This document shows positions 1 through 9,805 of a stretch of 64,000 nt of DNA, one piece after another (within the stretch, counting starts at the first letter, position 1; every line of letters begins with the position of its first letter). Where the stretch lies: contig JAMPXD010000003.1 of assembly GCA_023701365.1 (NCBI GenBank), positions 1 to 64,000 on the forward strand, in the 5' to 3' direction. The notes beneath the pieces are model-generated. The model did no database searches and was not told the origin of the DNA. It was given only the letters and a program-made list of their open reading frames with translations. Origin of the DNA: Geobacteraceae bacterium (lineage in GTDB: Bacteria > Desulfobacterota > Desulfuromonadia > Geobacterales > Geobacteraceae). The translations under genes and the position numbers were made by a program.

Positions 1-74
1 CCGACGAATATATTTATTCATTTGTGCCCCCTCGCGATCGAACTATCGGACCTATAGCGTCAGTACCACACAGG

Positions 75-1274
75 TCATTTTGTTTCACTGGTTAGCCTTG
101 TATGAAGCGAATCTAGTAACGGCGTCATTATATGTATTAAAAGAGGTATAAAAAAGTAGCCGGTTATGGCAATTGGCTGAAAAATACCAAAAATCATGAC
201 AAATGCAGCGATCACATTAATTGGATAAAGCTTTTGAAATCCGGCACCCACGCCAGTTCTAAGCAAGTAACCCAACAAACAAAACATTGTAAAGGAGAAT
301 ATAAAACCTCCATCCAAGTAAAATGGAAGAATGTTTGTGGCAAATGCATTAAAATATCCGAAATTATCAATATATGTAACATCTGACATGGCAGTATTTA
401 GCGCTTGTTGTGTATACTCAATAGATATTCCAAAGCGTCGAAGATATAACGAAAGGATGTACTGAAAGTATCCGAGAGTATAACTAGGAAATATATAAGG
501 TGTCTGCAAAACTGGATTCTGCATTAAGCTTTCTAACAAGTAAAAGCCACCAACATGATACTTCAACACAGCTTCTTCAAATATGGTTTTAATCAGATCT
601 GCATTAACTTCACCAAGGAAACTTCTCCGTGAAAGTAATTGATACACACTCAAAACAGGAAGTCCTATCAGCATAGGAATGATATGTGATAGTTTCAACC
701 TTATGGTTCCTAACAACTGAGCTACAAGCAGGAAAAATACAAGATAATAAAGGGGGAATCGCCCTGCTTTAATTACTGCATCGAGCAGAAAGAAAGCTGC
801 GACATATAAAAACCACCACCCACCATGACTTCTCCTGCACATCCACACAGCAACCAGGTATATTCCGATTGGAATTAAAAACTGCTCATACAATACAAAT
901 GACTCGCTGCTGCCATGCACACCGGACTCAAAATACGCTTCTCTGAATCCAGCACCTAGATCTTCAATAATAAGTGAGGATTTTCTGTAAAGGATTAATT
1001 GATATCCGATTATTGCCGTCAAACCGTAAACTGGCAATTTAATGGATGAGCTGACTTCATTTTGTAGAGCTCTATTTTGAATTGATATTTTGCTTAATGG
1101 TAATGTCCCCAGATAAAAACCTAGAACTGAAAATAAAACCAGAAGAATTACCTTATATGATAGCCCTCCATATAGCAAGCTGGCAAGCATAAGCCAAAAG
1201 ATCCACCAACCTACAATACACCTACGTAGATTTGTTACCATGTCAAAGTTGTGATCGGAATAACAATCACTCAT
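75..1274 (-). CDS. O-antigen/exopolysaccharide repeat-unit polymerase (Wzy-like)
   Basis: This 399-residue protein is very hydrophobic, with about ten membrane-spanning stretches spread over its whole length, as in O-antigen and oligosaccharide polymerases. These are variable inner-membrane proteins that join repeat units on the periplasmic face. Sequence motifs are weak in this family, so the call rests on topology, size and position in a polysaccharide operon that also holds a flippase, a Wzz-type protein and an SLBB export protein. I chose the ATG at 1274 because it overlaps the upstream gene's stop in an ATGAGTGA junction (8 bp), which suggests translational coupling; an in-frame start at 1373 would overlap that gene by more than 100 bp. 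The gene is AT-rich compared with the rest of the window. It could instead be another polytopic O-unit modifying enzyme. Confidence 0.7.
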   Translation of the reverse strand: MSDCYSDHNFDMVTNLRRCIVGWWIFWLMLASLLYGGLSYKVILLVLFSVLGFYLGTLPLSKISIQNRALQNEVSSSIKLPVYGLTAIIGYQLILYRKSSLIIEDLGAGFREAYFESGVHGSSESFVLYEQFLIPIGIYLVAVWMCRRSHGGWWFLYVAAFFLLDAVIKAGRFPLYYLVFFLLVAQLLGTIRLKLSHIIPMLIGLPVLSVYQLLSRRSFLGEVNADLIKTIFEEAVLKYHVGGFYLLESLMQNPVLQTPYIFPSYTLGYFQYILSLYLRRFGISIEYTQQALNTAMSDVTYIDNFGYFNAFATNILPFYLDGGFIFSFTMFCLLGYLLRTGVGAGFQKLYPINVIAAFVMIFGIFQPIAITGYFFIPLLIHIMTPLLDSLHTRLTSETK

Positions 1275-2025
1275 TACCAGGCTTCCTGAACAGAAAACAA
1301 CCGCAGCCATAGACTTGTCTCTCGACAAGCTCCTCATCGGCATGGCGAATAAGCCCCTCTGTAGAACTGTCATCAGGTATCAATGAGAATTCAATCAAAG
1401 TCAAGCCAGGAAACATTCTTACCAGATCAATGTGTTTATATATTCGATGCGCATTAAACTGAATTTTAGAGACGCCTCCGACAGGAACTACTACCATTAA
1501 ATACCCACCCAACGCTACCACTCGCGACAATTCCTGCGCAGCTTTGAGATCACCATCATAATCAAGTGGGTCCCCGTAGCGTCCAAGTCCAATATGTTCG
1601 ATAACATGCATGCATGATAATGACTCGACTTGATTGTCTTCAAAAGGCAATTTAAGAATATCACCTTGCTTACAGGTCAACCCACCAAGTCGGAGATCAG
1701 CAGGCCTGTAATCATAGAACTCTATTGGTACAAATGCAGATGCACTTGCACAAAAATATAATGAGCTGGAAATATCTACATGCTTTTCAGGGGATAATTC
1801 GGATAGTATCCTGCAAGCCCAAGCTGTGTGGTAAACATAGTGCTTGTCAAAGCCGGTGAAAGGAGTGGCGTCGCTGTAACATGGCCAGCGATCATGCCAT
1901 CTTATCCTGAATCGATTGCTTTTATTATTCTTAAATGAAAGATATTGGAATACAAAAAGCATTCGCATACGTATGCTCATGGCCTTTCGCATGAGATACC
2001 TATGTAGTCTATTAGAATCAATCAT
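1267..2025 (-). CDS. DUF268-type SAM-dependent methyltransferase-like protein
   Basis: The 252-residue product resembles the DUF268 group of class I methyltransferase-like proteins found in surface-polysaccharide clusters. A segment around residues 120-150 ends a strand with LPFEDNQVESLSCMHVIEHI, the usual post-motif of SAM methyltransferases (acidic turn, then HVIEHIG). A glycine-rich strand-turn (GGYLMVVVPVGG) follows. The N-terminus is basic and partly hydrophobic. Its likely job is methylation of a sugar or nucleotide-sugar in the repeat unit, but the substrate cannot be read from sequence. It lies between the glycosyltransferase and the polymerase, and its stop overlaps the polymerase start. 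It has low GC like its neighbours. Confidence 0.7.
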   Translation of the reverse strand: MIDSNRLHRYLMRKAMSIRMRMLFVFQYLSFKNNKSNRFRIRWHDRWPCYSDATPFTGFDKHYVYHTAWACRILSELSPEKHVDISSSLYFCASASAFVPIEFYDYRPADLRLGGLTCKQGDILKLPFEDNQVESLSCMHVIEHIGLGRYGDPLDYDGDLKAAQELSRVVALGGYLMVVVPVGGVSKIQFNAHRIYKHIDLVRMFPGLTLIEFSLIPDDSSTEGLIRHADEELVERQVYGCGCFLFRKPGNE

Positions 2026-2100
2026 TTAATTTCTTTCTCAAGAACGGCAGTGTGATTATTAATATTAACGTAAAACAATCAGGGTACATACATAAGTATT

Positions 2101-3087
2101 TCAAATATTATCACGACTAATTTTCCCCATCATCCTTCTAATGAATGATGCTATTCTTCGAGCGTTACGAATCTTTTCTTTACCAATATGTTTTTTTATA
2201 CAGTATTTAATGTAAGTGGACTTGTCAGCACCGAATAAGGTCTTTTCAATTAGGCGATCAATATTTTCGTTGTTATCAATGAATGGTGGGTGATTGATGG
2301 CGATAGGTGAAGAATTCAATTTCAATCTGGTAACCCAATCAGGCATGTCACCTTTAGTATGAGTTGCTTCATCGCTATATCCGATATTAGAAACCAAATT
2401 GTACTTAGGAATAGCCACAAAAGAGTTATTATAATTAATAGAGAAGAACCATTGATAATCCCATGTATCTATCTGCCCTAAATATACTTTGTCATATATT
2501 TCTGTCCAGATTGCTTCAAAATTTTTATCAACCTTTGACACTTGCGATAGTCGATTCTGTTTTTTGAATGTAGGCCATTTACTCAAATCAACATCATAGT
2601 GCTTCCATGCTCTTCTCCAAGAAGCCCAACCCCAAACTATCGCATAATTACTAAATTCATATGCATATGTAGACTCATAGAGACCAGCGACAGGGTTACA
2701 ACCTGATATCATCATAACTTTGTTATTATATCTATACTTGTCCAAAAGCAACTCACAATAGTCAAAGAAAAGGTGCCCTGGAATAACATCATCTTCCAGT
2801 ATTATTCCTTCCTCCTCATTTTCAAAAAACCAAGTGATTGCACCGGATACAGCGTGCTTGCAACCCTGGTTTATATCTCTAAATAATGTTTTTATTTCAC
2901 ACGGCCAGTCTACAGCAGTCGCAATCTTCCGCACCTCATCGCAACGTTCTCTTTCCCCATCGCGATCTGGACGAGGTCCATCCGCCGCCACATAAAGACG
3001 TGGTGGTTTCGCTTGCCGAATTGCTTCAAATACCTGCCGTGTCGTATCTGGGCGATTAAAAACGAGAAATAGTACTGGCGTATTCAT
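2101..3087 (-). CDS. Glycosyltransferase family 2-like protein (HlpA-type)
   Basis: The 328-residue protein begins with the GT-A fold signature of family-2-like sugar transferases: a first strand PVLFLVFNRPDTTRQVFEAI, a second strand LYVAADGPR with its acidic turn, and an acidic EDDVIPG metal-binding motif near residue 98 in place of DXD. This pattern matches glycosyltransferases annotated as hemolytic protein HlpA-like. It should add one sugar of the repeat unit on the cytoplasmic face of the inner membrane; donor and acceptor are unknown. It has no membrane segment. It sits between flippase and methyltransferase genes in the same orientation, and it is AT-rich. Confidence 0.8.
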   Translation of the reverse strand: MNTPVLFLVFNRPDTTRQVFEAIRQAKPPRLYVAADGPRPDRDGERERCDEVRKIATAVDWPCEIKTLFRDINQGCKHAVSGAITWFFENEEEGIILEDDVIPGHLFFDYCELLLDKYRYNNKVMMISGCNPVAGLYESTYAYEFSNYAIVWGWASWRRAWKHYDVDLSKWPTFKKQNRLSQVSKVDKNFEAIWTEIYDKVYLGQIDTWDYQWFFSINYNNSFVAIPKYNLVSNIGYSDEATHTKGDMPDWVTRLKLNSSPIAINHPPFIDNNENIDRLIEKTLFGADKSTYIKYCIKKHIGKEKIRNARRIASFIRRMMGKISRDNI

Positions 3088-3159
3088 GTTAAAGTTACCA
3101 ACATTTTTGATAATTAGAATCTAAATTTGCATTTCAAGTAAGATGATATATTTACTCGA

Positions 3160-4521
3160 CTACGCACTCGACTTTTTTGCCAACATTAATCTTTTAATAA
3201 AGTAAAACTGGAAAAGACCAGATAATTGCATCTTAAGTATTCGAGGTGAGAAAAAGATATTACTACCAACTGCCGATGAAAATTGGACCAGGACAGCAAC
3301 TATCGCTGCACCACATGCACCAAATTTAGGGACCAAAATGAAATTGCCAATGATGCATATTATTAAACCAATGATTGTTTTATATAATCCAATACGACCG
3401 GCCCGTTCATTTACTATCCACAAATTTTGCGCTATACCTAGTGAAATAAAAATAAATGTAAAAATATGAATCGAGAGAATCAGCTTCGATGCTGAATATG
3501 CTTTTCCATATAGCAGATCAACCGCAAATGGCCCAGTTATAAGCACAAGTACGACAACAAGAACAGACACAGCACCGTAAGCTCCAAATATCATCTGCAA
3601 AGCTTCGTAATATGCTTGCTCCGACTCGGCTTTTTTACGGGCTACATAGGGACCTAAAGATGTCGATAATGTGAGGGGTATAAATCCCCAAAAACTTGAT
3701 AATGCCATGCCTGCAGAATAAATTCCAAGCTCTTTGTCACTTACGAATTGCCTGACCATAATCTGGTCAATTCTCATGTAGATCATGATTGCCAGGCCAC
3801 TTAACAGGAAAGGAAAGGATTGTTTAAGTATTTCTCCTGCAAGATGAAATTGAAACCGCCATCTTTTATTGCTTGGAAATCTCTTGTATGAAACCCACAA
3901 CCCTAGTGCGGCAATAATTACGTCCAATAACAGTGCTGTAGCAAACAATAAAAGAGATGCGTGAATTAGAATCAGGACAACTTTCACTCCATTGGTAAGA
4001 ATATATGCCAATAACTTTGGGATGACAGTCCGTCTATTTTGATTCTGACTTTGAAACCATAAATCTATGGTATCAGCCGCTTGAAAAACCAGAACGCCAC
4101 CTACAATTCCGGTTACAAGCAATGCCTCCATGTCTTGGGGTCTTAAGAACCACACGATACCAAGCATGATTACCCAGGAAAGAAGACCAAACAGCACCCT
4201 TAACCAAAAAACCGTTCCAAGAATTTCTGGAGCACCTTCCGGATGCTTAACCAGGTCGCGAATTATTATTCCGTCTGCTCCCAAATTTGCCACGCCTTGA
4301 AACAACGCAACCATTGCAATTGAATAGGCAAGCTCTCCGTATCGCTCCGGACCAAGATACCGGGCAACCCAAGCCCCAATGGTAAGACCCAACGCAAGAC
4401 GAACAAATTTATCCAGCATGAGCCACCCGGTGTTATCAACTATGGTTCGCAGGTTTGGTCTTCCAGCGAAACGGTCGCGAATGACCTGTGGCATTTGTCT
4501 CATCCATGCTGCTTCAGACAA
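3160..4521 (-). CDS. Oligosaccharide flippase (Wzx/PST family)
   Basis: The 453-residue protein has about twelve hydrophobic segments and the N-terminal pattern typical of polysaccharide transporters: NTGWLMLDKFVRLALGLTIG followed by WVARYLGPERYGELAYSIA. Members of this MOP-superfamily group move undecaprenyl-linked repeat units across the inner membrane. A conserved loop (WFQSQNQNRRTVIPKL) and the YMRIDQIMVRQFVSD segment of the second half are also present. The gene lies between the UDP-xylose synthase and glycosyltransferase genes, consistent with a Wzx/Wzy-dependent pathway. GC content falls across this gene compared with the export genes to its right. Confidence 0.88.
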   Translation of the reverse strand: MSEAAWMRQMPQVIRDRFAGRPNLRTIVDNTGWLMLDKFVRLALGLTIGAWVARYLGPERYGELAYSIAMVALFQGVANLGADGIIIRDLVKHPEGAPEILGTVFWLRVLFGLLSWVIMLGIVWFLRPQDMEALLVTGIVGGVLVFQAADTIDLWFQSQNQNRRTVIPKLLAYILTNGVKVVLILIHASLLLFATALLLDVIIAALGLWVSYKRFPSNKRWRFQFHLAGEILKQSFPFLLSGLAIMIYMRIDQIMVRQFVSDKELGIYSAGMALSSFWGFIPLTLSTSLGPYVARKKAESEQAYYEALQMIFGAYGAVSVLVVVLVLITGPFAVDLLYGKAYSASKLILSIHIFTFIFISLGIAQNLWIVNERAGRIGLYKTIIGLIICIIGNFILVPKFGACGAAIVAVLVQFSSAVGSNIFFSPRILKMQLSGLFQFYFIKRLMLAKKSSA

Positions 4522-4610
4522 GTTTTTTTCCTAAAGAATGCTTGTCTTCGAACAGATATATTTCTGTCGATATGAAGCAATTATCTTGTTGATGAAGGAA
4601 CTGCAGAAGA

Positions 4611-5543
4611 TCACCTTTTTGCTATTTGTCCGACAAAATACTCCACTGTCATGCGTAAGCCGCTTTCAAGTGTGACACTGGGCTTCCAGCCCAACTTTTC
4701 TTCAGCCAGAGAGATACTGGGGCGTCGTTGTTTGGGATCATCTTGTGGAAGTGGGTTGAATATGATTCTTGATTTAGATCCGGTTAGATCAATGATTTTT
4801 TCAGCAAACTCAAGGATTGTATTTTCCACCGGGTTTCCTAGGTTGACCGGACCGATGAAACCGGGGCATTCCATCATGCGGATCATCCCCTCCACCAGGT
4901 CGGAGACATAGCAGAACGAGCGAGTCTGGGAGCCGTCGCCATAGACGGTAATGTCTTCGTTTCTGAGTGCCTGCAGGATGAAGTTTGACACTACGCGGCC
5001 ATCATTCTCGGCCATGCGTGGGCCATAGGTGTTGAAGATGCGGATGATGCGGATGTCGACGCCGTTCTGGCGGTGATAATCCATCATCAGGGTCTCGGCG
5101 ACCCGCTTGCCTTCGTCGTAGCAGCTCCGTATCCCGATCGGGTTGACGTTTCCCCAGTAATCCTCGGTCTGTGGATGCACATGAGGATCGCCGTAAACTT
5201 CCGAAGTGGAGGCCTGCAGGATGCGGGCTCTGACCCGTTTGGCCAGACCCAGCATGTTGATGGTCCCCGCCACGCTGGTTTTGATCGTCTTGACCGGATT
5301 GTACTGGTAATGCACCGGGGAGGCGGGACAGGCCAGGTTGTAGATACGGTCGACTTCCAGCAGGATCGGCTCGATTATGTCATGGCGGACAAGTTCGAAG
5401 TGGCTGTCCATCAGATGAATGATGTTTTTTTTGCTGCCGGTGAAAAAGTTATCCAGACAGATGACATCATGCCCTTCTTTAATGAGGCGTTCGCAGAGGT
5501 GCGAGCCGACGAAGCCGGCACCGCCGGTTACCAGTATGCGCAT
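4611..5543 (-). CDS. UDP-glucuronate decarboxylase (UDP-xylose synthase)
   Basis: This 310-residue extended short-chain dehydrogenase starts with the NAD-binding motif [11 protein letters not shown] and carries the YxxxK catalytic pair in SCYDEGKR (Tyr and Lys about residues 144-148), a [10 protein letters not shown] loop and [17 protein letters not shown]. These are hallmarks of UDP-xylose synthase, which oxidises and decarboxylates UDP-glucuronate and re-reduces the intermediate to UDP-xylose. The length fits the soluble bacterial form. It would supply a nucleotide sugar to the glycosyltransferases of this operon. The start follows a plausible AGGAGAAGTG ribosome site. A related dTDP-glucose or UDP-sugar dehydratase is less likely given the SCYDEGKR motif. 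Confidence 0.9.
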   Translation of the reverse strand: MRILVTGGAGFVGSHLCERLIKEGHDVICLDNFFTGSKKNIIHLMDSHFELVRHDIIEPILLEVDRIYNLACPASPVHYQYNPVKTIKTSVAGTINMLGLAKRVRARILQASTSEVYGDPHVHPQTEDYWGNVNPIGIRSCYDEGKRVAETLMMDYHRQNGVDIRIIRIFNTYGPRMAENDGRVVSNFILQALRNEDITVYGDGSQTRSFCYVSDLVEGMIRMMECPGFIGPVNLGNPVENTILEFAEKIIDLTGSKSRIIFNPLPQDDPKQRRPSISLAEEKLGWKPSVTLESGLRMTVEYFVGQIAKR

Positions 5544-5672
5544 TTTATATCACTTCTCCTCAGATTCATTCGCTCCACATTTCCTTAACAGTGATTTCCG
5601 GAATCCAACCGAGTTTTTATTTTTAATTTATCCGCCATTGCAAGTGAGGAAGTAGCTATGAAACTATTTCGT

Positions 5673-6896
5673 TCAGTTTTTTCGAAACGCCAACTCAGCA
5701 AGCAACGTTTTAATACGCTTCCGTTCTTCCACCGGTAGACGACTGAGATATTCCCAGATGAAGACAAAAAACAAAGTGCAGAAAAAAACTGATACGGTAG
5801 CCATAATAACCATCTTGGATCGAGTAGGCTTGCTCTTTCTCTCCGGAACTTTGGCTTTCTGCAAGACCTGGAAGGGAGAGAGGTCCTTTGATTCCGAGAG
5901 CCGTGCCATCTCGTACTGCTTGGTCAGCAGTTCTACCATGGTTTCCTGGATCTTGACCTCGCGCATGAGCCGCAGATAGTCCTGACCCAGTTGAGGCACC
6001 GAGCCGACGGTAGGGATGGAACTTGTGCCGCCGCTCCCCTCAAGCCGGGCAATCTGAGCCTTCAGGTTTTCGATGCCGACCCTGGCGCCTTTTACCTCCT
6101 GACTGGAATCGGTAAACTGGCGCCGCAAGGCGGCAAGCTGGACCTCCTGCACGGCAAGCTGCCCCTTGAGCTGAGCAACCCCTTCGATGGACGCCTTGGC
6201 CTGTTCCGTGACGTTCACCACCTTGTTCCTGGCCTGGAAGTCCTTCAACTCGTCTCCGGCCCGGGCCAGGTCCGCCTTGGCAGTTGCCAGACGCTCCTCC
6301 AGAAACATGCGGTTTTTGCCGGCACCGCTCATGCTGAGCCCTGTGGCTAGTCTGCTTAGCTCCTCCACATAGCCATTGGCCATTTCGGCGGCGCGTTTCG
6401 GGTCCTTGTCACTCACGGCAATCGAGATGATGCCGTCTTTTTTCCCTGCATTAATCACTGCAGTGGAATTAAGCTTTGCATAGACATCGCTTCTGAATTT
6501 CGCCTTGTACACATCCAACAGCTTGAAACGATCTATGATCGGGTCCCTGACCGTCTCACTCTTGAGCATGGATACGTACAGATCAGTCTTGGTGGGACCG
6601 CCAAGGGAACCACCGGCGATGCCGGCAAGTCCACCCAGTTGAGCCATCATGGCGCTCATCCCGGCTTTATCATCTTCCGCGGCCATGATCATGGCAGTGG
6701 CGGTGTAGATGTTCGGCAGTAAAAGGGTATAGATGACCATTATGAACGCTGCGCCGAAAGTGGTAAGCAGGATCATTCTTTTGTGCCGGACAATGACGAG
6801 GAGGTAATCGACAAGAGATACAGATGTGCTCAGGGAAACGTCAGGCTCGGGATTTGAGGATCGAGAATTAATGTTCGGATTATCGTCTTGCTGCAT
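5673..6896 (-). CDS. Wzz/GumC-type chain-length determinant (polysaccharide co-polymerase)
   Basis: The 407-residue protein has the co-polymerase layout: a cytoplasmic N-terminus, one membrane segment at about residues 38-58, a large periplasmic part rich in coiled coil (about residues 180-290) and a second membrane segment near residue 375. A Pro-rich KVPERKSKPTRSK stretch precedes the second segment, as in GumC/Wzz proteins. There is no tyrosine-kinase domain. It probably controls polymer length and contacts the outer-membrane export protein encoded just upstream. The start at 6896 is separated from that gene by about 50 bp, and transcription is continuous on the minus strand. Confidence 0.88.
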   Translation of the reverse strand: MQQDDNPNINSRSSNPEPDVSLSTSVSLVDYLLVIVRHKRMILLTTFGAAFIMVIYTLLLPNIYTATAMIMAAEDDKAGMSAMMAQLGGLAGIAGGSLGGPTKTDLYVSMLKSETVRDPIIDRFKLLDVYKAKFRSDVYAKLNSTAVINAGKKDGIISIAVSDKDPKRAAEMANGYVEELSRLATGLSMSGAGKNRMFLEERLATAKADLARAGDELKDFQARNKVVNVTEQAKASIEGVAQLKGQLAVQEVQLAALRRQFTDSSQEVKGARVGIENLKAQIARLEGSGGTSSIPTVGSVPQLGQDYLRLMREVKIQETMVELLTKQYEMARLSESKDLSPFQVLQKAKVPERKSKPTRSKMVIMATVSVFFCTLFFVFIWEYLSRLPVEERKRIKTLLAELAFRKN

Positions 6897-6949
6897 TAAA
6901 ATACTCCTGCTGTAGAATTAACAAAACCTGTTTGGCTCTCGAACCTGAA

Positions 6950-9535
6950 TCAAAGCCCGGCCGCCACGATCACCCCGGCGGTGAGCGCTATCTGCGAAAG
7001 GATGGTGGTAATGTCCTTGATCTCCCTCATCCAGGCGATCCGCTCCAGCCGCTGCGGCACGACCAGGGTATCGCCCGCCTCCAGATCGGCGGAGAGGAAT
7101 TTGCTGAAGTTCCAGGTGCCGGCCTCGTCATCCCAGCGAAAACCGAATGCGGTCTGCTGCCTGCTGGCGACCGTGCCATCGGCCTTGATGATGTACATTT
7201 CCCCCTCTTCCGCGTCTCTGGTCGGACCGCCTGCCCTGTTCAGGTAGTACGCTGCCTCTTTCCCCTGGATGTGCAGCAGCGTGGTCGGATTGTAGACCTG
7301 CCCCATTACGTTGACGGCATTGGGGGTCCGGGGAACCAGCAGGGTGTCGCCACCCAACAGCTCCAGGTCATACTGGCTGTTCCTGAAATCTGCCAGTTGG
7401 GTGAGACGGATCACCATTCGCCCCTCGGCCCTGACCGACTTCAATTTCTCCAGGCTTTTCAGCAGCCCTTCCAGCGAAGCCTTGGTGGCTTCCAGTTCCT
7501 CCTTGGAGGCGGCTACTGCGGTGAGTTCACCCTGCTTTTTCAGGATATCCTGCTCGGTCCTGGCGATGACCTCTTCCATCCGCTTCTGCTGCTCTTCCTG
7601 TAACGACCTGCGGGTGAACTTCGCCCCCCGCAGATAGGCCCTGTCGGTAAAGCCCCCAGCCCTCTCGATGACCGAGCTCAGCCTTTCCCCTTTATAGACC
7701 GGGTAAACGCCGGGAAACTGCACCTCACCCTGCAGCGCTACGTATCTCTCCTTTTCTTCGGCCCAGTTGGGAATCTTCCTGACGGTCAGCTCATCGAAGG
7801 GGGCGAGCGCCAGATTGTCCTTCGGGCTTCCCTTGATGGCCTCCTCCAGGTTGATGGTGATGGGAAAAGACATTGCCGCCTCGCAGTCCCACCTGATGCG
7901 GTTGATCTCGGCATTCTTCCGGTAGGCGGTAATTTTCGGGTTGCCCGCCAGCATCAGGAGATCGCGCACCGTCATATTGGTGAAGAGGCGGTATTCACCC
8001 GGTCTCTGCACCTCCCCGTTCACCTTGACGGTGGGCATCTCTTCCATCTCCCAGCGGGAGAATATCCGCACCTCGTCAAACTCCCGCAGTTCCAGGTCAT
8101 GGCCGGGATCGCCCACCAGCGCCTTGGCAACGTTGACGAAGATTTTCTCCGGATGATAATCGGGCGGGTAAAGACGGGTGATTTCAGCGGCAGCCTTGTA
8201 ATATTCAGGGAGGAGGTTATCCTCGGCCAACAGCCGGCTCAGCCGCATCCCGGGCTGGAGGGCATAGTCTCCGGGGCGGAGCACATAGCCGTTGAGCCGG
8301 ACATGGTCCCGCAAGGTAGTGGAGATGGGAAATATCTTGACGATATCCATGTCCTGGATCGGTATGGCAGCCACAACCTGGTCCAGGGATTTCCCCACCC
8401 CCTTCGGATCGATGTTGAAATCGGTCACCAATTTCTTTTCGTGGGCCTCCACCCGGGAAATCTGCACCCGCTGGAGATAACCGGTGGGGAGCAACCCTTC
8501 CGCCAGGGCGATCAGATCGCCAAGGTTCCTCTCTTCCCTGAGTTCATAGATGGCCGGTCTTTTGACATTGCCGGCGATCCCGGCAACCCTGCCGATAACC
8601 GGGACAAAGATGGTGTCGCCGGGCTGGAGGCGGATATCCCTGCTCTTGTCCCCCTTGAGGAAGAAATCATAGAGGTCGGCCGTTTCCACGACCTTGCCCG
8701 CCCGCTTCACCTGGATATTGCGGAGGGTGCCGGTTTTCACCGGTCCGCCGGCGGCGGCGAGCGCGTTGATCAGCGTGGAGAGAGAGCTCAGGTTATAATC
8801 GCCGGGGGCCTTCACCTCGCCGACCACGAACACCTTGATGACCCGCAGTTTCCCCATGGTCACGTTCAGCTCGAAATCCTTGAAAACCTTTGACAAAGCG
8901 CCCTTCAAGACATCCGGCAGCCGGCCGAAGGTGATTCCCCAGACCTTGACCGTCCCCACCCGTGGCAGCACGATTTCCCCGCTCCGGTTAACCTCCAGCT
9001 CGTGGGTCCCTTCGACGCTCCCCCAGAGGCTGAGGACAATCCTGTCCCCCGGCCCGATGACATAATCGGCGCCGACCGGGATATCGGTGAGCGGTGCAAA
9101 GCCGGCTGCTGACGGCCTGAAAAAATTGTAGCCGAACTGGCTGAGACTCTTTATCCGGTATGGTTGGGGGAGGGCTTTTGCTTCCGCTTTTTCTTCCGCT
9201 TGTTCCTCGGCCAGCACAGCCTGTTCGATGGGGGACAGATCAGCCTGGGCCGGCTGTCCGCTTTCCGCGCCGGGAAGTTTTTCCGATTCCGCGCCGGTCC
9301 CCGGCTTTGCCCCCTCTCTCCTTTTCAGGGGATCAGTTTCCGAAATAACGCGGGACGGGATTGTCGCGGTTGAAAAGAGCTGAAACGGGGTCGTCATTGC
9401 CGGGCGTGTTGAAGTCTGTTGTGCCGACTTGGTGGCAACGGGTTGGGAAACTCCCGCGGCAAAGGCCCCGTGACAAGGGATGAACGATGCGCCAAGCAAC
9501 AGCAGGGAAATGAAGATTGAATTTCCTCTTTTCAA
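6950..9535 (-). CDS. SLBB-domain polysaccharide export protein (Wza-like)
   Basis: The 861-residue protein has a signal peptide (basic start, hydrophobic core, cut near AFA-AG). A Poly_export domain begins at about residue 155 with DYVIGPGDRIVLSLWG, and a series of SLBB repeats follows (VVGEVKAPGDYNLSS, LNGYVLRPGDYALQPG, VNGEVQRPGEYRLF, LQGEVQFPGVYPVYKGE, VMGQVYNPTTLL). A coiled coil of about 60 residues lies near position 650-710. It is much longer than E. coli Wza (about 380 residues) and lacks a clear lipobox, so outer-membrane anchoring is uncertain. The start codon is TTG, chosen because AGGAGAG lies seven bases upstream. It is the first gene of the polysaccharide operon. Confidence 0.9.
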   Translation of the reverse strand: MKRGNSIFISLLLLGASFIPCHGAFAAGVSQPVATKSAQQTSTRPAMTTPFQLFSTATIPSRVISETDPLKRREGAKPGTGAESEKLPGAESGQPAQADLSPIEQAVLAEEQAEEKAEAKALPQPYRIKSLSQFGYNFFRPSAAGFAPLTDIPVGADYVIGPGDRIVLSLWGSVEGTHELEVNRSGEIVLPRVGTVKVWGITFGRLPDVLKGALSKVFKDFELNVTMGKLRVIKVFVVGEVKAPGDYNLSSLSTLINALAAAGGPVKTGTLRNIQVKRAGKVVETADLYDFFLKGDKSRDIRLQPGDTIFVPVIGRVAGIAGNVKRPAIYELREERNLGDLIALAEGLLPTGYLQRVQISRVEAHEKKLVTDFNIDPKGVGKSLDQVVAAIPIQDMDIVKIFPISTTLRDHVRLNGYVLRPGDYALQPGMRLSRLLAEDNLLPEYYKAAAEITRLYPPDYHPEKIFVNVAKALVGDPGHDLELREFDEVRIFSRWEMEEMPTVKVNGEVQRPGEYRLFTNMTVRDLLMLAGNPKITAYRKNAEINRIRWDCEAAMSFPITINLEEAIKGSPKDNLALAPFDELTVRKIPNWAEEKERYVALQGEVQFPGVYPVYKGERLSSVIERAGGFTDRAYLRGAKFTRRSLQEEQQKRMEEVIARTEQDILKKQGELTAVAASKEELEATKASLEGLLKSLEKLKSVRAEGRMVIRLTQLADFRNSQYDLELLGGDTLLVPRTPNAVNVMGQVYNPTTLLHIQGKEAAYYLNRAGGPTRDAEEGEMYIIKADGTVASRQQTAFGFRWDDEAGTWNFSKFLSADLEAGDTLVVPQRLERIAWMREIKDITTILSQIALTAGVIVAAGL

Positions 9536-9647
9536 AGGGCTCTCCTTTATTCAATTAAAACTCGATGAATTCATAATCACGCCTTTGCCTTGCAGGGTTG
9601 AGGGCAAAAACCTGAGAACCTGAAAAACCAGGAGCAGTGAATTGTCA

Positions 9648-9653
9648 ATTATA
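9648..9653 (-). promoter_or_regulatory. Possible -10 element of the polysaccharide operon
   Basis: A perfect TATAAT on the minus strand lies about 115 bp upstream of the SLBB gene and after the terminator of the preceding operon. No good -35 at 16-18 bp was found. A small palindrome (GAGAA-AAAA-TTCTC) lies directly upstream of the -10 in the transcription direction, so an activator-dependent promoter is possible. This is inference from position. Confidence 0.35.
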
Positions 9654-9676
9654 GAGAAAAAATTCTCACAAGTCGA

Positions 9677-9721
9677 GAAAAACGGAAGAGGCGGGGGAAT
9701 CCCCCGCCTCTTCCGTTTTTT
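9677..9721 (-). terminator. Strong bidirectional intrinsic terminator
   Basis: A 17-bp perfect stem (9681-9697 paired with 9701-9717) with a 3-base loop is flanked by an A-run and a T-run, so it can terminate on either strand. It lies downstream of the three-gene secreted-protein operon and upstream of the polysaccharide operon, separating the two. Confidence 0.93.
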
Positions 9722-9805
9722 CCCTTCCGGCAATCTTCCTGGCATCATTGATATCAATCGTGCCGCTCGGCGCGGGAACTCCTTTACCAGCGGAGCGACA
9801 TCATA

